Positions 8,652 through 17,350 of a stretch of DNA of 64,000 nt are shown piece after piece. A program made the position numbers and the translations under genes. Position 1 is the stretch's first letter, and the number at the start of each line of letters is the position of its first letter. Below the pieces are notes generated by a model. The model saw nothing but the letters and a program-made list of their open reading frames with translations, was not told the DNA's origin and searched no databases. The DNA comes from JBCCDY01 sp039030555 (GTDB taxonomy: Bacteria > Bacteroidota > Bacteroidia > Cytophagales > Cyclobacteriaceae): the NCBI GenBank assembly GCA_039030555.1, contig JBCCDY010000002.1, positions 248,001 to 312,000 on the forward strand, read 5' to 3'.

Positions 8652-9314
8652 GTGGACGTTAAAATAGAATCTTCTTGGAAACCGTATCTGGAATCTGAAT
8701 TCCAGAAAGATTATTTCAGGAATCTAGTCGAGTTTATTAAAACCGAATATAAAACTCAAAAGGTATATCCTCCCGGAAAGAAGATATTCAATGCTTTTGA
8801 TCATTGTAAGTTTGAAGACCTGAAAGTAGTCGTTATTGGCCAGGATCCTTATCACGGTAATGGGCAGGCCAACGGGCTTTGTTTTTCGGTTGAAGAGGGG
8901 GTAAGAAAGCCACCTTCTCTAGTTAATATCTTTAAGGAAGTTTCTGCTGATATAGGAGTAAGTATCCCGGAGTCTGGGAGTTTGGAAAGGTGGGCGGAAC
9001 AGGGCGTCCTTCTCCTAAATGCTACACTAACCGTAAGGGCATCTAGTCCGGGCTCGCATCAGAAAAAGGGCTGGGAAGAATTTACAGATTCAGTGATTAA
9101 AATCGTATCTGATCACAATGAAGGAATTGTATTTCTGCTTTGGGGTGCATATGCCCAGAGAAAGGGCGAAATAATTGATGATACACGTCATCACGTTTTA
9201 AAAGCTGCCCACCCATCACCTTATTCAGCTAATAATGGGTTTTTTGGGTGTAACCATTTTAGTAAAACGAATAAATTTCTTATTAAAACTGGTAAGAAAC
9301 CAATTCAGTGGTAA
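8652..9314 (+). CDS. ung: Uracil-DNA glycosylase
   Basis: 220 residues starting at GTG (8652). Removes uracil from DNA in base-excision repair. Catalytic water-activating motif GQDPYHG at residues 63-69 (Asp65), NGLCFSV shortly after, LLLNATLTVR, and the DNA-intercalation and catalytic-His loop HPSPYSANNGFFGCNHF near the C-terminus. Family 1 UNG of normal length. No ATG lies in a good position upstream, and Val-Lys-Ile-Glu-Ser matches the expected family start. It is convergent with lepB, with a 4-base gap. Confidence 0.97.
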   Translation: MDVKIESSWKPYLESEFQKDYFRNLVEFIKTEYKTQKVYPPGKKIFNAFDHCKFEDLKVVVIGQDPYHGNGQANGLCFSVEEGVRKPPSLVNIFKEVSADIGVSIPESGSLERWAEQGVLLLNATLTVRASSPGSHQKKGWEEFTDSVIKIVSDHNEGIVFLLWGAYAQRKGEIIDDTRHHVLKAAHPSPYSANNGFFGCNHFSKTNKFLIKTGKKPIQW

Positions 9315-9318
9315 GCAT

Positions 9319-10416
9319 CTATTTGATTCCCGAGAATAACCTTGACCAACGTACTTTATCTGTAAAACCACCGTTCGGATCAATGGAAAGCCAGATGAAA
9401 AGTGCTTTACCTACTATATGATCTTCAGGTACAAATCCCCAGAATCGTGAATCTTCCGAATTGTGACGGTTATCACCCATCATAAAGTAGTAGTTCTGCT
9501 TGAATGTATATTCATTTTGTTTTTGACCATTTATAAAAAGGCTACCTTCTTTAATATCTACTTCTTCATGGCCTTCGTAATAGGTAATTACAGACTCATA
9601 TCTAGCAATGTTCTCCGTATTTAGTTCAATTGTTTGACCTTCTGACGGGAGTTGAAGAGGGCCGTAAAAATCTTCGTTCCATTGAAATTTGGTAGGGTCA
9701 GGAAAAATTCTAGGATTCACTTCTCCATCCTGCATATGTGCCTCGGAAATGGATTCTACAAAAGGGAGCTCACTAAATTTTTTAACGTTTTCGGGTGTAG
9801 TATGAACGATATATCCTCCATCACCTGCGGGATAATAATCGGTGATGTCATATTGAAGAAATACACGATCTCTTATGACCTCTCGTGAGTTGACTTTGAA
9901 CCTGAATTGCATTTTTTCAGGATTTTCTGCCTTTTCTCCGTTAATATAAACCTGAAGGTCTTTTACTTCAACAACATCGCCTGGTAATGCCACGCACCTC
10001 TTAATGTAGTGAACACGCATGTCGGAAGGGTGCTCATACTCCAGTGGGTAGTTAAAAACTACAGCATCATTTCGTTTAACCTCGGAGATTCCAGGTAATC
10101 TAAATTGTGGAAGTTGTATCCACGTCAAATAGGACGGAATTTGTGTTCCCCAAATATATTGATGAGCTAAAGGGAATTGAAGTACTGTTTTAGGTGTTCT
10201 GGCGCCATAATGAAATTTGCTTACGAAAAGATAATCCCCCACCAATAGGGATTTTTCCATAGAAGAAGTTGGGATAGTAAATGGTTCTACAAATAACCCC
10301 CTGATCAAGGTGGCTGCTACGATAGCAAAAACGATAGAATCAAACCATTCTCTGGCTTTAGACTTTGGTTTTTTTGAATCTTCACTCTTTCTCTTTTCCC
10401 AAAATTTCCAGTTCAT
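9319..10416 (-). CDS. lepB: Signal peptidase I
   Basis: 365 residues, longer than the E. coli enzyme's periplasmic core because of a large insertion (~residues 170-275), common in Bacteroidota. One N-terminal transmembrane segment (~27-43) precedes box B, FTIPTSSMEKSL, with nucleophile Ser52. Box D YIKRCVALPGD carries the general base Lys139, and box E GDNRHNSEDSRFWG lies near residue 315. It cleaves Sec/Tat signal peptides on the outer face of the inner membrane, including those of the surface proteins in this window. Last gene of the parA-parB-DUF5683-dapB-lepB run, 46 bases after dapB. Confidence 0.97.
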   Translation of the reverse strand: MNWKFWEKRKSEDSKKPKSKAREWFDSIVFAIVAATLIRGLFVEPFTIPTSSMEKSLLVGDYLFVSKFHYGARTPKTVLQFPLAHQYIWGTQIPSYLTWIQLPQFRLPGISEVKRNDAVVFNYPLEYEHPSDMRVHYIKRCVALPGDVVEVKDLQVYINGEKAENPEKMQFRFKVNSREVIRDRVFLQYDITDYYPAGDGGYIVHTTPENVKKFSELPFVESISEAHMQDGEVNPRIFPDPTKFQWNEDFYGPLQLPSEGQTIELNTENIARYESVITYYEGHEEVDIKEGSLFINGQKQNEYTFKQNYYFMMGDNRHNSEDSRFWGFVPEDHIVGKALFIWLSIDPNGGFTDKVRWSRLFSGIK

Positions 10417-10462
10417 TTCAAAAATTAATAGTTGCTAATAAGTAAAGCCGGTGGCGAATTTA

Positions 10463-11182
10463 TTACAAAAAATTTAACATATCGGACATAGTATAAACGC
10501 CCTTTTTGTTTTGTACCCATTCTGCTGATGCCACAGACCCCTGTGCAAATCCTTTCCTGTTAAAAGCAGTATGTTTAATGTCAATTTGATCTATCGGTGA
10601 ATGATATGAAATGGAGTGTGTTCCGGGAACATTTTCAATACGCTTAGATACAATATCTATCATCTCTTTTTTGCCCGTTTCTTCATTAGCCCATTTCTCT
10701 TTTGTTGAAGAATGCTCAATAATTCCTTCCGCTAGGGTGATTGCAGTACCACTAGGGGAATCCAATTTTTGAGTGTGGTGAATTTCTTCCATAGAAACAG
10801 AATACGAGTCCTGCTTATCCATGATTTTGGCTAAATACTTATTTAATGCAAAAAAAAGATTAACTCCAATACTGAAATTTGAAGCATAGAATAATGTTCC
10901 ATTCTGTTCCAGAACGTAATTTTTTACCTCTTCGAATCGGTCGTACCAACCAGTTGTGCCAACCACTATAGGAATTTTTTGATTAGCACACGATTTTATA
11001 TTCTGAATAGCCGAATCAGGTTGAGTGAATTCTATGGCTACATCCACCTCATCATTTCTCAAGAAATTTAGGTCACGGAGGTTTTCAATATTGATGATCT
11101 TGGGTATTGAATGTTGCTTTTCAATAGCAGCTTTTTCAATCTCATGGCCCATTTTCCCGTAGCCTATAATTGCAATACGCAT
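10463..11182 (-). CDS. dapB: 4-hydroxy-tetrahydrodipicolinate reductase
   Basis: 239 residues. Catalyses the NAD(P)H-dependent step of the diaminopimelate/lysine pathway that feeds peptidoglycan. The dinucleotide fold begins IAIIGYGKMGHEIEKAA, GTTGWYD marks the end of the Rossmann part, and the substrate/catalytic motif EIHHTQKLDSPSGTA (catalytic His pair, Lys) is intact. Shorter than E. coli DapB (273) as in other Bacteroidota. It starts 12 bases after the DUF5683 gene. Confidence 0.97.
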   Translation of the reverse strand: MRIAIIGYGKMGHEIEKAAIEKQHSIPKIINIENLRDLNFLRNDEVDVAIEFTQPDSAIQNIKSCANQKIPIVVGTTGWYDRFEEVKNYVLEQNGTLFYASNFSIGVNLFFALNKYLAKIMDKQDSYSVSMEEIHHTQKLDSPSGTAITLAEGIIEHSSTKEKWANEETGKKEMIDIVSKRIENVPGTHSISYHSPIDQIDIKHTAFNRKGFAQGSVASAEWVQNKKGVYTMSDMLNFL

Positions 11183-11194
11183 CTTATTGGAATA

Positions 11195-11812
11195 TTAAAA
11201 AACTAAACGAATTGAAACAGTTGGATAATTAACTATTCCACTACCTACCATGGTTAATTGGTCCATACCAGGCTCAATTTTGAGAGAGAGATCTGTATTA
11301 ACCTCAAAGCTCTTAAGGTGTGCTGAAACATGAGCATCGACAACATTTAGAAGATAAAGGAAGCCAGAAACGAAATAGAGTAAATCTCGATTTCTACGCC
11401 ATTCGTCAGTACCTCTTCTTAAAGCTTCTGTTGATAGTGGAACAGAGGACATCACATCGTCACCATCCACATTCTCAAAAAGTTCACGCCTGAAATTGAT
11501 ATACTGGGTATGGTTAAAATCTATGAAGTAACCAATTAAGGCAGCACTTCCGTAAATAATAGGGATTTTCCAGTATTGCTTGTTATACGCCTGTCCTAAA
11601 CCAGGAAGAACCGCCGATAATAAAGATGCTTTTTTCGGATCGTGGTCTATGAAAGGATCATCGAACTCCTGAATATTGTCGGTTCCAATTTCAATATTAC
11701 TTTCTGTAATAATCGTAGTATCAGGATCAGGATCAATTTGTGCATATAACTCTTGACATATTGAAAATGCACTTAATACAAATAATGATAATATGACGGT
11801 CCTTTTTATCAA
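11195..11812 (-). CDS. DUF5683 domain-containing exported protein
   Basis: 205 residues. A signal peptide (1-25, cleavage near LYA-Q) is followed by an acidic linker and the DUF5683 core: KKASLLSAVLPGLGQAYNK and WKIPIIYGSAALIGYFIDF (a membrane-embedded hairpin), then a second hydrophobic stretch LLYFVSGFLYLLNVVDA. The family is conserved in Bacteroidota between parB and dapB and has no assigned function; an envelope location is clear from the sequence. It begins one base after the parB stop codon, so it is translationally linked to parAB. Confidence 0.88.
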   Translation of the reverse strand: MIKRTVILSLFVLSAFSICQELYAQIDPDPDTTIITESNIEIGTDNIQEFDDPFIDHDPKKASLLSAVLPGLGQAYNKQYWKIPIIYGSAALIGYFIDFNHTQYINFRRELFENVDGDDVMSSVPLSTEALRRGTDEWRRNRDLLYFVSGFLYLLNVVDAHVSAHLKSFEVNTDLSLKIEPGMDQLTMVGSGIVNYPTVSIRLVF

Positions 11813-11813
11813 C

Positions 11814-12698
11814 TTAAAGTTCTATAATTTCCAATATTCTTTCCAGGTCTTCTGAAGAAACAAAAGGAATTTTTATTTCTCCTTTTTTTCCATCACTCCT
11901 TACAGAAACTTTCGTGCCAAAGTGCGAGGAAAGCTTGTTCTGTAGTTTTTTGGTTTCTGCTTCAAATACCTCCTTGGTATCACTTTTTCCATCAGTGATA
12001 TTTTTACCTTCTGATGCTTTCCTGACTAATTCTTCTGTTTTCCTTACCGAGAGCTCTTTGGAGAGTATCTTTTTAAAGATATCCAGCTGTATATCAACAT
12101 TTTCAATGTTAATTAAGGCTCTTGCATGTCCCATACTCAATTTCTTGTCACGGACAGCTATTTGAATATCAGGTGGAAGTTTTAATAACCTCAAATAATT
12201 GGTCACAGTAGATCTATTCTTTCCTACACGATCACCTAACTGCTCTTGCTTTAAGTCACATTCCGACATTAGGCGCTGATAGCTTAAAGCGATTTCTATG
12301 GCATTAAGATTTTCGCGTTGAATGTTTTCAATAAGTGCCATTTCCAGCATTTGCTGGTCGTCGGCAGTTCTTATGTAAGCGGGAATAGTTTCTAAACCAG
12401 CCTTTTTTGAAGCCTGAAGCCTCCTTTCCCCTGAAATAAGCTGATAAGTATTGCTGTTAAGTTTACGAACAGTGATGGGTTGAATGATCCCTTGTACTTT
12501 AATTGACTCGGCTAAATCATTTAGTGCTTCTTCGTCAAAATCAGTCCTCGGTTGAAATGGATTTACTTCTATATTTCCAACTGGAATTTCACTAATACTT
12601 CCCAGCGTCGTCTCTTGTTTAGTTTCATTTTTACTAGGCGAGTCTTCTAAAAGAGCTCCCAGACCCCTTCCTAATGCATTTCTCTTCTTTGCACTCAT
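11814..12698 (-). CDS. parB: Chromosome partitioning protein ParB
   Basis: 294 residues. N-terminal RNALGRGLGALLED is the ParA-interacting motif. The CTPase/ParB-N domain has IEVNPFQPRTDFDEEALNDL, GERRLQASKKAGLETIPAYI (the GERR box that binds CTP) and ALIENIQRENLNAIE. A helix-turn-helix follows (LKQEQLGDRVGKNRSTVTNY, residues ~150-170) and a C-terminal dimerisation segment. It loads on parS sites near oriC and recruits SMC. Its start codon overlaps the parA stop (12695-12698). I found no parS palindrome in the intergenic DNA here. Confidence 0.97.
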   Translation of the reverse strand: MSAKKRNALGRGLGALLEDSPSKNETKQETTLGSISEIPVGNIEVNPFQPRTDFDEEALNDLAESIKVQGIIQPITVRKLNSNTYQLISGERRLQASKKAGLETIPAYIRTADDQQMLEMALIENIQRENLNAIEIALSYQRLMSECDLKQEQLGDRVGKNRSTVTNYLRLLKLPPDIQIAVRDKKLSMGHARALINIENVDIQLDIFKKILSKELSVRKTEELVRKASEGKNITDGKSDTKEVFEAETKKLQNKLSSHFGTKVSVRSDGKKGEIKIPFVSSEDLERILEIIEL

Positions 12699-13465
12699 TT
12701 AATGTTATTCTTCGCGAGTATTTCCTTTGCCAGGTTCAAATAGCTTATAGCGCCTTTGCTTTCGGCATCGTGTGATATCACAGGTATTCCAAAACTAGGA
12801 GATTCACTTAGCCTGATGTTTCTGGGAATCAATGTTTTAAAGACCATTTGTTTAAAATGCGTAGAAACCTCATCAACCACTTGGTTTGAAAGCCTTAATC
12901 TCACGTCATACATAGTCAGCAGTATACCTTCAATTTCAAGATTTGGATTTAATCTTGACTGTATGATCTTGATTGTATTTAAAAGTTTTCCTAAGCCTTC
13001 CAAAGCAAAGTATTCGCACTGAACTGGAATAATTACTGAGTTGGCTACCGTAAGTGCGTTAATCGTTATTAGTCCCAGTGATGGAGAGCAATCTATAATA
13101 ATGAAATCGTAATCATCTTTGATAGGTTCGAGTGCGGCAACCATTTTCCTTTCCCGCTCTTCCAAATCAACCATTTCTATTTCAGCACCAACCAAATCTA
13201 TATGAGAGGGTAAAACATCAAGATAGTTAAGATCAGACTTTTGAATGATCTCTTTTGCACTTACTCCATCTACCATAGACTCATAAATGCCAGATTTTAT
13301 CTCCTTAGGATTAAGTCCTAATCCGGATGTTGAATTAGCTTGAGGATCAGCATCAACAACTAAAGTTTTGTATTCCAAGGCTGCAAAGCTTGCCCCTAAG
13401 TTTATAGCCGTGGTTGTTTTTCCGACTCCTCCTTTTTGATTTGCTATGGCTATGATTTTTCCCAT
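12695..13465 (-). CDS. parA: Chromosome partitioning ATPase ParA (Soj)
   Basis: 256 residues. Deviant Walker A KGGVGKTTT at residues 11-19 (signature Lys present), Walker A' VVDADPQANST, Walker B DFIIIDCSPSLG, and SPSFGIPVI near the C-terminus. It lacks the N-terminal helix-turn-helix of plasmid ParA proteins, so it is the chromosomal Soj type. It heads the operon parA-parB-DUF5683-dapB-lepB. A candidate promoter element lies at 13572-13579. Confidence 0.97.
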   Translation of the reverse strand: MGKIIAIANQKGGVGKTTTAINLGASFAALEYKTLVVDADPQANSTSGLGLNPKEIKSGIYESMVDGVSAKEIIQKSDLNYLDVLPSHIDLVGAEIEMVDLEERERKMVAALEPIKDDYDFIIIDCSPSLGLITINALTVANSVIIPVQCEYFALEGLGKLLNTIKIIQSRLNPNLEIEGILLTMYDVRLRLSNQVVDEVSTHFKQMVFKTLIPRNIRLSESPSFGIPVISHDAESKGAISYLNLAKEILAKNNIK

Positions 13466-13571
13466 GCTTTGCTAGAATTCCCAGTTGAATTATTTCAGAA
13501 AACAGATGAAAATTAAGGATGAATGATTGCTTTAAGCCCTAAAGAAATGATTCATTTTCTTCATCAAAATA

Positions 13572-13579
13572 CAAATATA
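13572..13579 (-). promoter_or_regulatory. Candidate -7 element for the parA operon
   Basis: TATATTTG on the minus strand matches TAnnTTTG exactly and lies between the yidC terminator and parA, ~107 bases upstream of the parA ATG. A TTG at the standard distance is not evident. Confidence 0.45.
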
Positions 13580-13621
13580 GAACAATCACCCAATTTAACA
13601 GGGTAGTTCAAATCAATTCAG

Positions 13622-13645
13622 AAAAAATCAATTAACTGATTGATT
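13622..13645 (-). terminator. Intrinsic terminator after yidC
   Basis: Minus strand: AATCAAT-CAGTTA-ATTGATT followed by a run of T, ten bases past the yidC stop codon. The 7-bp stem is AT-rich, but position and T run fit a terminator separating yidC from the parA operon. Confidence 0.6.
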
Positions 13646-13654
13646 ATCAGTAAC

Positions 13655-15502
13655 TTATTTCTTTCCCTTCGGCTTACTTTTAGCTTCCTGACTTGCTTTC
13701 ATTGCCTCCTCAACCCTCATTTGCCATTTCGATTTTTTCTTGTTCTTATTCTTCTTTTTATTCTCTTCAAGTACGGCTCTTATTTTTTCTTCATCCACAA
13801 ATCCTCTTATGATGAATTGCTGGCCTATAGTAATAAGATTAGCTACAAAATAGTAATAGGTTAAACCTGCTGAGAAAGAATTCAGAACGAACATGAACAT
13901 CACTGGCATAATGTACATCATCGTTTTCATCGGACCTTGCATTGCACTGGAACTCATTTGATTATTGAACTTCTGAGTCAATATCGTAGAGACCGTCATT
14001 AAGATGGTAAAAAGACTTACATGATTTCCGTAGAAAGGTATTGTGAAAGGAAGGTCCAGAATAGAATCATAAGTAGATAGATCGTGTGCCCATAAAAAAC
14101 CCTCTTGTCTCAACTCCACCGAGTTTGGAAAGAAGTTGAACATAGCCAAAAGTATAGGCATTTGTAGTACAATTGGAATACATCCGCTTATTGGATTAAT
14201 TCCTACTTGCTGGAACAGTTTCATTTGAGCCTGCTGCATTTTCTGCATATCATCACCATGCTCTTCTTTGAGCTTATCAATTTCAGGCTTTAAGACCCTC
14301 TGCTTTGCAAAAGACATATAAGAACTGTAGGAAAGCGGAAATAGTAATAGCTTAATTACGATTACCAGGATCAGGATTATTATTCCATAATTAGATATAT
14401 AGGTATCCAGGAAATTAAATACAGGAATAATAAGATATTTATTGAACCAGCTAAATAGTTTCCAACCCAAGTATACATTCCTGGAAAAGCCTTCGGTTAC
14501 CTTTTTTAGAATTTGATAATTGTTAGGGCCAAAATACAAGGCGAATTCATAATCATTGTTTCCAGTATTTGGTATCGATAATACCATCTGGGTTGATTTG
14601 ATAACATTACTGTCTCCTTCATTTACGTTTGTTCTAAAGTAAGCCGCATCGAAATTATTTTTAGCGATGATACCCGTTGAAAAAAAGCGTTGTTTGAATG
14701 TGGCCCAATTGATTTTCTCTGTAATAGTTTCTTCTTCAAGATCTAAGGAACTTTCGGATAAGTTATCAAAATCACCTTCTGCAGTATAATAATTTATGCT
14801 TGCGTTTATCCTTGATGTTTCAATGCTGCTTTCAAACTTTTTCAGGTCATTCTTCCAATTGATCTCAAAGTTTTCCTGATCAATAAATTCCTGAAGCCCG
14901 ATAAACTCCAATTCATATCCAATCACATAACCGTTTGGTGGAATGGAATAATGCTGAACGATCTTTTTCCCTTGTTCAAGATCTGCAATAAGGTCGAAAT
15001 TGATCGTATCATTTTCCGCATCTGGAGAATTATAATTGGCAGGTTTGAAACTTATATCCGATAGATCTATCTTTTTTCCAGAAGAAGTAATAAAAAATGA
15101 GAAGTCTGCACTGGCTTCATCAATGAGGACAAGTGGTTGGTCATCATATGTTCGGAAATCTTTTAAAGTAACTTCCTGAACGAAGCCACCTTTTGAAGAA
15201 AGTAAGATTTCTACTTCACTATTTTCAATTTTATACAACGCTTCTTCATCAGAAACAGCCATATGGAATATACCGAATTGATCTTTCAACCTTTTATCAA
15301 CTACTGAATCCGGCAGCTCTTCTACCGCTTCAATAGTATTCTTATTGTCCGGGGAAGAATCTTTTAAATCCTGATTTCGAATGTTTTGAACTTCTTCTAC
15401 AGGTGTATTTTGTAGCTCTTCAGGAGAAGGAGCAAAAAACTGTATATATATTAAAAGTATAAGACTAACTAAAATGAGTCCTGTAACCTGATTTTTATCC
15501 AT
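13655..15502 (-). CDS. yidC: Membrane protein insertase YidC
   Basis: 615 residues. An N-terminal transmembrane helix (~7-24), a large periplasmic beta-supersandwich domain (~50-355) and the conserved insertase core with five membrane helices from ~365: YGIIILILVIVIKLLLFPLS, a cytoplasmic coiled coil (KPEIDKLKEEHGDDMQKMQQ), FQQVGINPISGCIPIVLQMP, and a Lys-rich ribosome-contacting C-terminal tail (KKKNKNKKKSKWQ, KPKGKK). It inserts inner-membrane proteins alone or with SecYEG. It lies 92 bases downstream of pyrG, with a -7 promoter element in the gap. Confidence 0.97.
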   Translation of the reverse strand: MDKNQVTGLILVSLILLIYIQFFAPSPEELQNTPVEEVQNIRNQDLKDSSPDNKNTIEAVEELPDSVVDKRLKDQFGIFHMAVSDEEALYKIENSEVEILLSSKGGFVQEVTLKDFRTYDDQPLVLIDEASADFSFFITSSGKKIDLSDISFKPANYNSPDAENDTINFDLIADLEQGKKIVQHYSIPPNGYVIGYELEFIGLQEFIDQENFEINWKNDLKKFESSIETSRINASINYYTAEGDFDNLSESSLDLEEETITEKINWATFKQRFFSTGIIAKNNFDAAYFRTNVNEGDSNVIKSTQMVLSIPNTGNNDYEFALYFGPNNYQILKKVTEGFSRNVYLGWKLFSWFNKYLIIPVFNFLDTYISNYGIIILILVIVIKLLLFPLSYSSYMSFAKQRVLKPEIDKLKEEHGDDMQKMQQAQMKLFQQVGINPISGCIPIVLQMPILLAMFNFFPNSVELRQEGFLWAHDLSTYDSILDLPFTIPFYGNHVSLFTILMTVSTILTQKFNNQMSSSAMQGPMKTMMYIMPVMFMFVLNSFSAGLTYYYFVANLITIGQQFIIRGFVDEEKIRAVLEENKKKNKNKKKSKWQMRVEEAMKASQEAKSKPKGKK

Positions 15503-15553
15503 TAGTGTTACTCCGTGGTACTATAATTCCGACCTCTGCTAAAAAAACGAGTG

Positions 15554-15561
15554 CAAAGTTA
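15554..15561 (-). promoter_or_regulatory. Candidate -7 element for yidC
   Basis: TAACTTTG on the minus strand, an exact match to TAnnTTTG, ~50 bases upstream of the yidC ATG and downstream of pyrG. The upstream TTG box is not clear. Confidence 0.45.
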
Positions 15562-15594
15562 GGCTTTCTTTCGAATGATCTGGTATAATTAGCG

Positions 15595-17211
15595 CTATAA
15601 AGCTTTTTTAAATTCAAGGGATGCTTTCACAAACTTTGTAAATAGAGGGTGAGGATTCGCTACTGTACTTCTTAGCTCAGGGTGGTATTGGCAACCCACA
15701 AACCAAGGATGATCCTTTAATTCGATCACTTCAACAAGATTTGTTTCAGGGTTTACTCCCGTTGCATCCATTCCTGCATCCTCGTACTTTGCTAAATACT
15801 TATTATTGAATTCGTATCTATGGCGATGACGTTCTTTGATTTTAGCTTTCCCATAAGCGTAGTTTGCTTTACTTCCCTTTTTAAGATCGCACTCATAAGC
15901 CCCCAATCTCATCGTTCCTCCCATTGTGGTGATGTTTTTCTGGTCCTCCATGAGACTGATCACGGGATCTTTAGTTTTACTATTAAACTCCGTTGAATTG
16001 GCATTCTTGAGCTTTAATACGTTTTTCCCGAACTCAATCACGGCACACTGCATACCAAGACAAATACCGAAAAAGGGTATTTTATGTTCTCTAACATACT
16101 TAATAGATGCTATTTTTCCTTCGATTCCTCTTTCACCAAACCCTGGTGCTACCAATACTCCATGAACATCTTCAAACTGCTTTTCTAAAGACTCGTCTTG
16201 AATATCCTCCGAAGATATCCATTTAAGTTCGACTTTACAGTCGTTTTCTGCTCCGGCATGAATAAAGGCTTCGATGATAGATTTGTATGCGTCGGGAAGC
16301 TCTACATACTTTCCAACAAGAGCTATTTTTACTTCATCAGAAGGAGTTTTGACCCTTCCTAGAAAATCCTTCCATTGTTCCAAGTCAGGTTCTGTTTTAT
16401 GTGGAAGTTTTAATTTGCTTAAAACGCGCTCATCAAGTCGCTCTTTCTTCATAAGAAGAGGAACATCATAGATGGTTTCTGCATCAATCGCTTCTATAAC
16501 CGAGTTAATATGAACATTACAAAAGAGTGCCAGTTTTTTCCTAATTTCTGTTGGAATCTTATGTTCCGCCCTACAAACCAATATGTCTGGTTGAACACCA
16601 GCTTCGGCTAATTGCTTTACAGAGTGTTGGGTTGGCTTGGTTTTTAATTCTTTAGCCGCACTTAAATATGGAATAAGCGTTAAGTGAATACTAAGAAAGT
16701 CGTTAGGGCTTAGGTCCCACTTGGCTTGCCTAACAGCTTCCACAAAGGGTAAGGATTCAATATCACCCACGCACCCTCCAATTTCGGTGATTACAAAATC
16801 ATATTTACCGGTCTCCCCCAGGTAAAAAACATTTTTTTTAATCTCATCGGTAATGTGTGGAACTACTTGTACTGTTTTCCCTAAAAACTCTCCTTGTCGC
16901 TCTTTGGTAATCACGGAATGATAGATCCTTCCGGTAGTCACATTGTTGGCCTGCGACGTTTTGATGTTTAAAAAGCGTTCATAGTGGCCGAGATCAAGAT
17001 CGGTTTCAGCTCCATCTTCTGTTACATAGCATTCTCCATGCTCGTATGGATTTAGCGTTCCGGGATCAATATTAATGTAAGGATCAAATTTTTGAATGGT
17101 AACCGAATAGCCCCTTGCTTGTAGTAGTTTTCCTAAAGAAGCTGAAATAATCCCTTTTCCAAGAGAGGAGGTTACGCCACCAGTTACGAATATATGTTTT
17201 ACTGAACCCAT
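15595..17211 (-). CDS. pyrG: CTP synthase
   Basis: 538 residues, standard length. Converts UTP to CTP using ATP and glutamine. The N-terminal amidoligase domain starts KHIFVTGGVTSSLGKGIISA (P-loop-like), with FDPYINIDPGTLNPYEHGE and EIGGCVGDIESLPF. The C-terminal class I glutamine amidotransferase domain has APGFGERGIEGK, the nucleophile elbow FFGICLGMQCAVIEF and the catalytic HPE in GCQYHPELRS. Cytosolic and monocistronic, or leading into yidC. It is divergent from the giant surface-protein gene. Confidence 0.98.
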   Translation of the reverse strand: MGSVKHIFVTGGVTSSLGKGIISASLGKLLQARGYSVTIQKFDPYINIDPGTLNPYEHGECYVTEDGAETDLDLGHYERFLNIKTSQANNVTTGRIYHSVITKERQGEFLGKTVQVVPHITDEIKKNVFYLGETGKYDFVITEIGGCVGDIESLPFVEAVRQAKWDLSPNDFLSIHLTLIPYLSAAKELKTKPTQHSVKQLAEAGVQPDILVCRAEHKIPTEIRKKLALFCNVHINSVIEAIDAETIYDVPLLMKKERLDERVLSKLKLPHKTEPDLEQWKDFLGRVKTPSDEVKIALVGKYVELPDAYKSIIEAFIHAGAENDCKVELKWISSEDIQDESLEKQFEDVHGVLVAPGFGERGIEGKIASIKYVREHKIPFFGICLGMQCAVIEFGKNVLKLKNANSTEFNSKTKDPVISLMEDQKNITTMGGTMRLGAYECDLKKGSKANYAYGKAKIKERHRHRYEFNNKYLAKYEDAGMDATGVNPETNLVEVIELKDHPWFVGCQYHPELRSTVANPHPLFTKFVKASLEFKKAL

Positions 17212-17271
17212 AGATTAAGAAATGATTGAAGTATCTACGGGATGTAAAGGTAGAGATTTTAACTAATAATG

Positions 17272-17301
17272 TTTGTCAGCCCGGACTTTTATTTATTTTT
17301 G
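17272..17301 (+). promoter_or_regulatory. Promoter of the giant surface-protein/PorP cassette
   Basis: TTTG (17272-17275), 18-base spacer, TATTTTTG (17294-17301): both boxes of the Bacteroidota promoter are present. The expected start site is near 17308, giving a ~40-base leader before the ATG at 17351. Confidence 0.7.
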
Positions 17302-17350
17302 GCAAACAGTATTGGGGACGACAATTTTTTTTCGTGTCTCCTAAGTCAAT

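Noticed and set aside
9319..13654. parS sites near parAB
   Set aside because: No GTTTCACGTGAAAC-like palindrome is visible here. CACGTG occurs inside coding DNA at ~34535 and ~43868 but without matching flanks.
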